From NCBI GenBank assembly GCA_002497985.1, contig DAFQ01000052.1:1-9268 (forward strand): a stretch of DNA of 9,268 nt. The letters are read 5' to 3'. The translations under genes were made by a program, and so were the position numbers. Origin of the DNA: Euryarchaeota archaeon UBA4 (lineage in GTDB: Archaea > Thermoplasmatota > Poseidoniia > Poseidoniales > Thalassarchaeaceae). Below, piece by piece: positions 6,537 through 9,268 of this stretch. Below the pieces are notes generated by a model. It did no database searches. It was not told the DNA's origin and was given only the letters and a program-made list of their open reading frames with translations. Every line of letters begins with the position of its first letter. The first letter of the stretch is position 1.

Positions 6537-8000
6537 ATGAGGGGAGCTTCGGCAACGCACGTGGCTCTCGTGGCGATTATGTTCGCAAGCACTTCCCTTT
6601 CAGGTTGTTTCAGTGAGGTAATGAGATCTAATGACAGCGGTCCAGATTGGGACGAAGGCATGGAATACGTTGACTCCCCCTCTAGCCATACTGACTCCTG
6701 CTCCAGCACTCCCTGCACAAGGCCATTCACAGTCGGTGAGCCATTCTCCAACGACACATGGGGAAACTCCTCCTGGGCGGTGTTCGGCAATGTCGAAGGA
6801 GGAAACTGCTGTGAGCACTATCTCGCTGCCACTAAGGAAGGATGGATTTTGAACTTCGGTGGGGAATACCCAACTTGGTCCGAGGACAGGGGACACACAT
6901 GGAAGGAGTACAGGCCATCAATCCTATCTCAGTTCGGATGCATGGAGCCGAAGCCCACGGTTCCAGGGCAGGAGGGACTTGGAGAGGGAAGCATCGTCCA
7001 AGCGACGAATGGAGATCTAATTTCGATGGGTTGGTTCCCATATCCAAGCTCAAGCGGGGTGGATCAGTTCTATGCATTTCTTTACGACGCTGAGGACCAG
7101 GAGTGGAGCTGGTGCTTCAATAGGACCCCAGAGCCCTTCTATGACCGATCTTGGCAAGTCGAGGTCGTCGGCCCAATTAATGGCGGACTGTATGGAAACG
7201 GCCCATGGGCCAGCCTAGTGATTTCCAACTTCTGGCACCAGGTTCAGAACATAGGTGGACAGATATCGACTGATGGCCTGAATTACGACTATTTCGGATT
7301 TCCAGACAGAGATGCCAATCTGGATGTCATGGAGGTTGACTTGGACCCTGAAGAATTGGGCCCGGAGTGGGACTTCACAAAGCCGCACAAGGAGATGAGG
7401 GCATTCCCGGTCCCTTCAGGAGGGCTATATTTTCCGAATTACTTCGTCGATGGAAGGGACGCATTCCTGGACACATCCCTGAATTGGTGGACAGGTGTCA
7501 CTTTGAATGGGTCTTCATTGCCATCCCAGTACTGCGCATTCGACTCCTCGACAGCACTACACTGTGTCATTGCAGGGGGGACGACACTCACGCACATGAT
7601 GTCATGGGACGGCGGAGAGAGCTGGGAAAATCAATCCTACAACATATCTTCCGAGGCTTCCGAACTTGAGGAGTGGGAGTTCCATTCCAATGGCGTTCAC
7701 GACCTATTCGTTCTGAATGTCCGATACCAGAGTTCCTCGGGTCCCGATGTGGATATTGCATGGCACGTCCGAGGTTACTCTGAGTCTCTAGAGCCTGACA
7801 TGAAGACCTATCTGGGACAGGGGGATCTTGATTCTACATCCGGTGCTGGAAATGATATTCGCTTTGATTTCGCAAGCATGGGGATCCTGCCTGATGGCGG
7901 TTCTTTCATCGCTTACATGGACTCTACCGACCCCGACCCCCTGTTCGGGGTGGAGCTGCTACTGCCAGTCGAGTATGGTTCACATATTCTAGAGATGTGA
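6537..8000 (+). CDS. Surface lipoprotein with sialidase-type Asp boxes (probable beta-propeller)
   Basis: The 487-aa protein begins with a short hydrophobic signal and the lipobox LSGC, so Cys24 is probably lipidated and the mature protein tethered to the outer face of the membrane. An acidic, Ser-rich spacer follows. Two clear Asp boxes (SxDxGxxW) are seen: S115-W122 (SEDRGHTW) and S356-W363 (SWDGGESW). A weaker related turn lies at 244-250 (STDGLNY). Such boxes mark BNR/sialidase-like beta-propellers. I do not see a sialidase Arg triad or FRIP motif, so a glycan-binding, scaffold or other enzymatic role is as likely as sialidase activity. Many NxS/T sequons and several Cys (54, 60, 91, 92, 135, 193, 333, 343) fit an extracellular glycosylated or disulfide-bonded protein. 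No C-terminal membrane helix is present. It is transcribed divergently from the LTD-amidohydrolase gene and ends 23 bases before the convergent ileS stop. Confidence 0.8.
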   Translation: MRGASATHVALVAIMFASTSLSGCFSEVMRSNDSGPDWDEGMEYVDSPSSHTDSCSSTPCTRPFTVGEPFSNDTWGNSSWAVFGNVEGGNCCEHYLAATKEGWILNFGGEYPTWSEDRGHTWKEYRPSILSQFGCMEPKPTVPGQEGLGEGSIVQATNGDLISMGWFPYPSSSGVDQFYAFLYDAEDQEWSWCFNRTPEPFYDRSWQVEVVGPINGGLYGNGPWASLVISNFWHQVQNIGGQISTDGLNYDYFGFPDRDANLDVMEVDLDPEELGPEWDFTKPHKEMRAFPVPSGGLYFPNYFVDGRDAFLDTSLNWWTGVTLNGSSLPSQYCAFDSSTALHCVIAGGTTLTHMMSWDGGESWENQSYNISSEASELEEWEFHSNGVHDLFVLNVRYQSSSGPDVDIAWHVRGYSESLEPDMKTYLGQGDLDSTSGAGNDIRFDFASMGILPDGGSFIAYMDSTDPDPLFGVELLLPVEYGSHILEM

Positions 8001-8023
8001 GGGTAAGCTCCGCCGCGTCAATA

Positions 8024-9268
8024 TTAGGATTCGACACTGAAAGTTACGCTTACTCCGTCGACTTGGAATGAATCTCCAACGGCAGCCCCCTCGTTGAGGC
8101 TTGCCTCGCCAGCACGCACCTCGGACTGAACATGGGCCCAATCCGTGTCTGCTAACTCGAGACCACTAACCCAAACAGCGAGCGTGATGCTCGCCTCGAC
8201 ATCGAGGTCGAGGTCCTTGCGCTTGGCTTGCACTCTGCGAATTATATCGCGCGCAAGCCCCTTCGAGAGTAAATCATCGTCGAGACTCATATCGATAACG
8301 AGCGAGACATCACCGACGTTTTCGTCAGAAATGGTCGAGGCGGCGAATCCATCTCTCTCGACGCGACGGATCTCAATATCGTCCATTGTAATGTCATATC
8401 CTTCGAGGATGCAGATTCCCGCGTCGATCTCCAATAGTATGTCATCAGGGTCAGCCTCGCCCAGCAAAGCAATCACAGCAGGCAAATCCTGCCGGCATTT
8501 CTTGCCCAGCGCCTTACGATCGGGCTCGATAACCATACGCTGGAATCGCTCGAGGTCATCCTCGGTGCTCAGCGACTCGACATTCAACTCGTCCGCCAGC
8601 AAATCATGGAAGCGACCGATATCTGGTCCGCCAACAATCCATCCAGCCCGACAAGGTAGGCGCTGTCGGCGACCAGCATCAACACGAACGCGTCTCCCAG
8701 CCTCTGCCAACGCACGCACAAGCCCCATCTCTTGTTCAAGTGCCCAATCTTGCGGTGGTAAGCTCGAACCAATCAGGCTCGAGCCAACCGGCCAATCGGC
8801 CAAATGAACCGAAACTCCGGTCAAGTCGCGGTGGATTTGGTCTGGCATGAAAGGGGCCACTGGCGCCATCAATCGGCAAACCGTCAGTAACACCTCGTGC
8901 AAGGTGTGCTGACACGCCCTCTTGTCCAACGAATCAGCCTCGTCCCAAAGGCGGCGGCGGCTGCGACGCACATACCAATTAGAGAGATCATTCACAACGA
9001 AAACCTCGAGTTCGCGCCCGGCCTTGTGGAAATCCCAATCAACAAATTGATCGTGATATGAGTTGGCGACCGTGTGTAATCGTGAGAGAATCCATCGATC
9101 GAGAGGACTGCGGTCTGCAACCTCCACAAAGCCGTCCGCATCATCCGCATCAAAGCCATCGAGTGCTGCGTAGTCCGCGTGGAAGCGGTGAACATTCCAT
9201 AGGGTGAGGAACATCTTGGCGTAGGACTCTCGAACTCCATTGGAATCGAAATTAGTTGGCGACCAAGG
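8024..9268 (-). CDS. ileS: Isoleucyl-tRNA synthetase, C-terminal part (5' end outside window)
   Basis: The frame stays open to the window edge. The upstream codons read NGVRESYAKMFLTLWNV, typical of the IleRS segment between the catalytic core and anticodon-binding domain, so the ATG at 9214 is internal. About 414 C-terminal residues are visible. The anticodon-binding helical domain carries DRWILSRLH, FVVNDLSNWYVRRSRRRLW and LMAPVAPFMPDQIH. The C-terminal domain carries DRKALGKKCRQDLPAVI and LSKGLARDIIRRVQAKRKD, both characteristic of archaeal/eukaryote-type IleRS. No C-terminal bacterial-style zinc finger is seen. The enzyme charges tRNA-Ile and edits mischarged valine; the HIGH, KMSKS and editing regions lie outside the window. 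Stop TAA at 8024-8026. Codon use is strikingly different from the rest of the window: 31 of 35 arginines are CGN, against 3 of 19 in the iron-sulfur gene. This hints at a different origin, though the coding frame is intact. Confidence 0.96.
   Translation of the reverse strand, partial: PWSPTNFDSNGVRESYAKMFLTLWNVHRFHADYAALDGFDADDADGFVEVADRSPLDRWILSRLHTVANSYHDQFVDWDFHKAGRELEVFVVNDLSNWYVRRSRRRLWDEADSLDKRACQHTLHEVLLTVCRLMAPVAPFMPDQIHRDLTGVSVHLADWPVGSSLIGSSLPPQDWALEQEMGLVRALAEAGRRVRVDAGRRQRLPCRAGWIVGGPDIGRFHDLLADELNVESLSTEDDLERFQRMVIEPDRKALGKKCRQDLPAVIALLGEADPDDILLEIDAGICILEGYDITMDDIEIRRVERDGFAASTISDENVGDVSLVIDMSLDDDLLSKGLARDIIRRVQAKRKDLDLDVEASITLAVWVSGLELADTDWAHVQSEVRAGEASLNEGAAVGDSFQVDGVSVTFSVES

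Noticed and set aside
8001..8023. Terminator or small RNA in the 23-base gap before ileS
   Set aside because: No T-tract and no convincing stem; too short for an RNA gene.
8145..8807. 220-codon Ser/Arg-rich open frame on + opposite ileS
   Set aside because: Low-complexity translation antisense to conserved IleRS motifs; the open frame follows from the codon bias of ileS.

Overview
The window looks like a piece of a planktonic archaeal genome, most likely from the Marine Group II/III (Candidatus Poseidoniales-like) Thermoplasmatota. This is an inference. It rests on tightly packed genes with almost no spacers, heavy AGG/AGA use for arginine, few Shine-Dalgarno sites, and large acidic exported proteins (one with a C-terminal membrane anchor, one with a lipobox). 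It also rests on tRNA synthetase genes mixed with energy-metabolism genes. No rRNA, tRNA, CRISPR array or mobile element is visible.

Region 1 (1-3841, all on +) has four genes. The first is the 3' part of a large iron-sulfur oxidoreductase of the HdrD/GlpC/FadF type, with two 4Fe-4S motifs and two CCG domains. Next is a small four-helix membrane protein of unknown function. A class-I glutamine-amidotransferase-like gamma-glutamyl hydrolase (peptidase C26) follows, its GTG start touching the previous stop codon. The last is a complete cysteinyl-tRNA synthetase (cysS). Spacers here are 0 to about 67 bases.

Region 2 (3846-8000) holds two divergent genes for exported proteins. The minus-strand gene (866 aa) encodes an unusual composite: signal peptide, lamin-tail domain (LTD), metal-dependent amidohydrolase with all expected metal ligands, Thr/Pro/Gly linker, six-cysteine module and C-terminal transmembrane anchor. 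The plus-strand gene (487 aa) encodes a lipobox-bearing protein with sialidase-type Asp boxes, probably a beta-propeller. Their 90-base shared intergenic region holds an imperfect inverted repeat over the likely TATA position of the lipoprotein gene. The amidohydrolase gene converges on cysS with only 4 bases between stop codons.

Region 3 (8024-9268, minus) is the 3' part of an isoleucyl-tRNA synthetase gene (ileS), covering the end of the catalytic core, the anticodon-binding domain and the C-terminal domain. Its arginine codons are almost all CGN and TCGA tetramers are dense, unlike every other gene in the window. That suggests a different evolutionary origin.

The genes do not form one obvious pathway. 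The most noteworthy system is the divergent pair of surface proteins, especially the LTD-amidohydrolase fusion.
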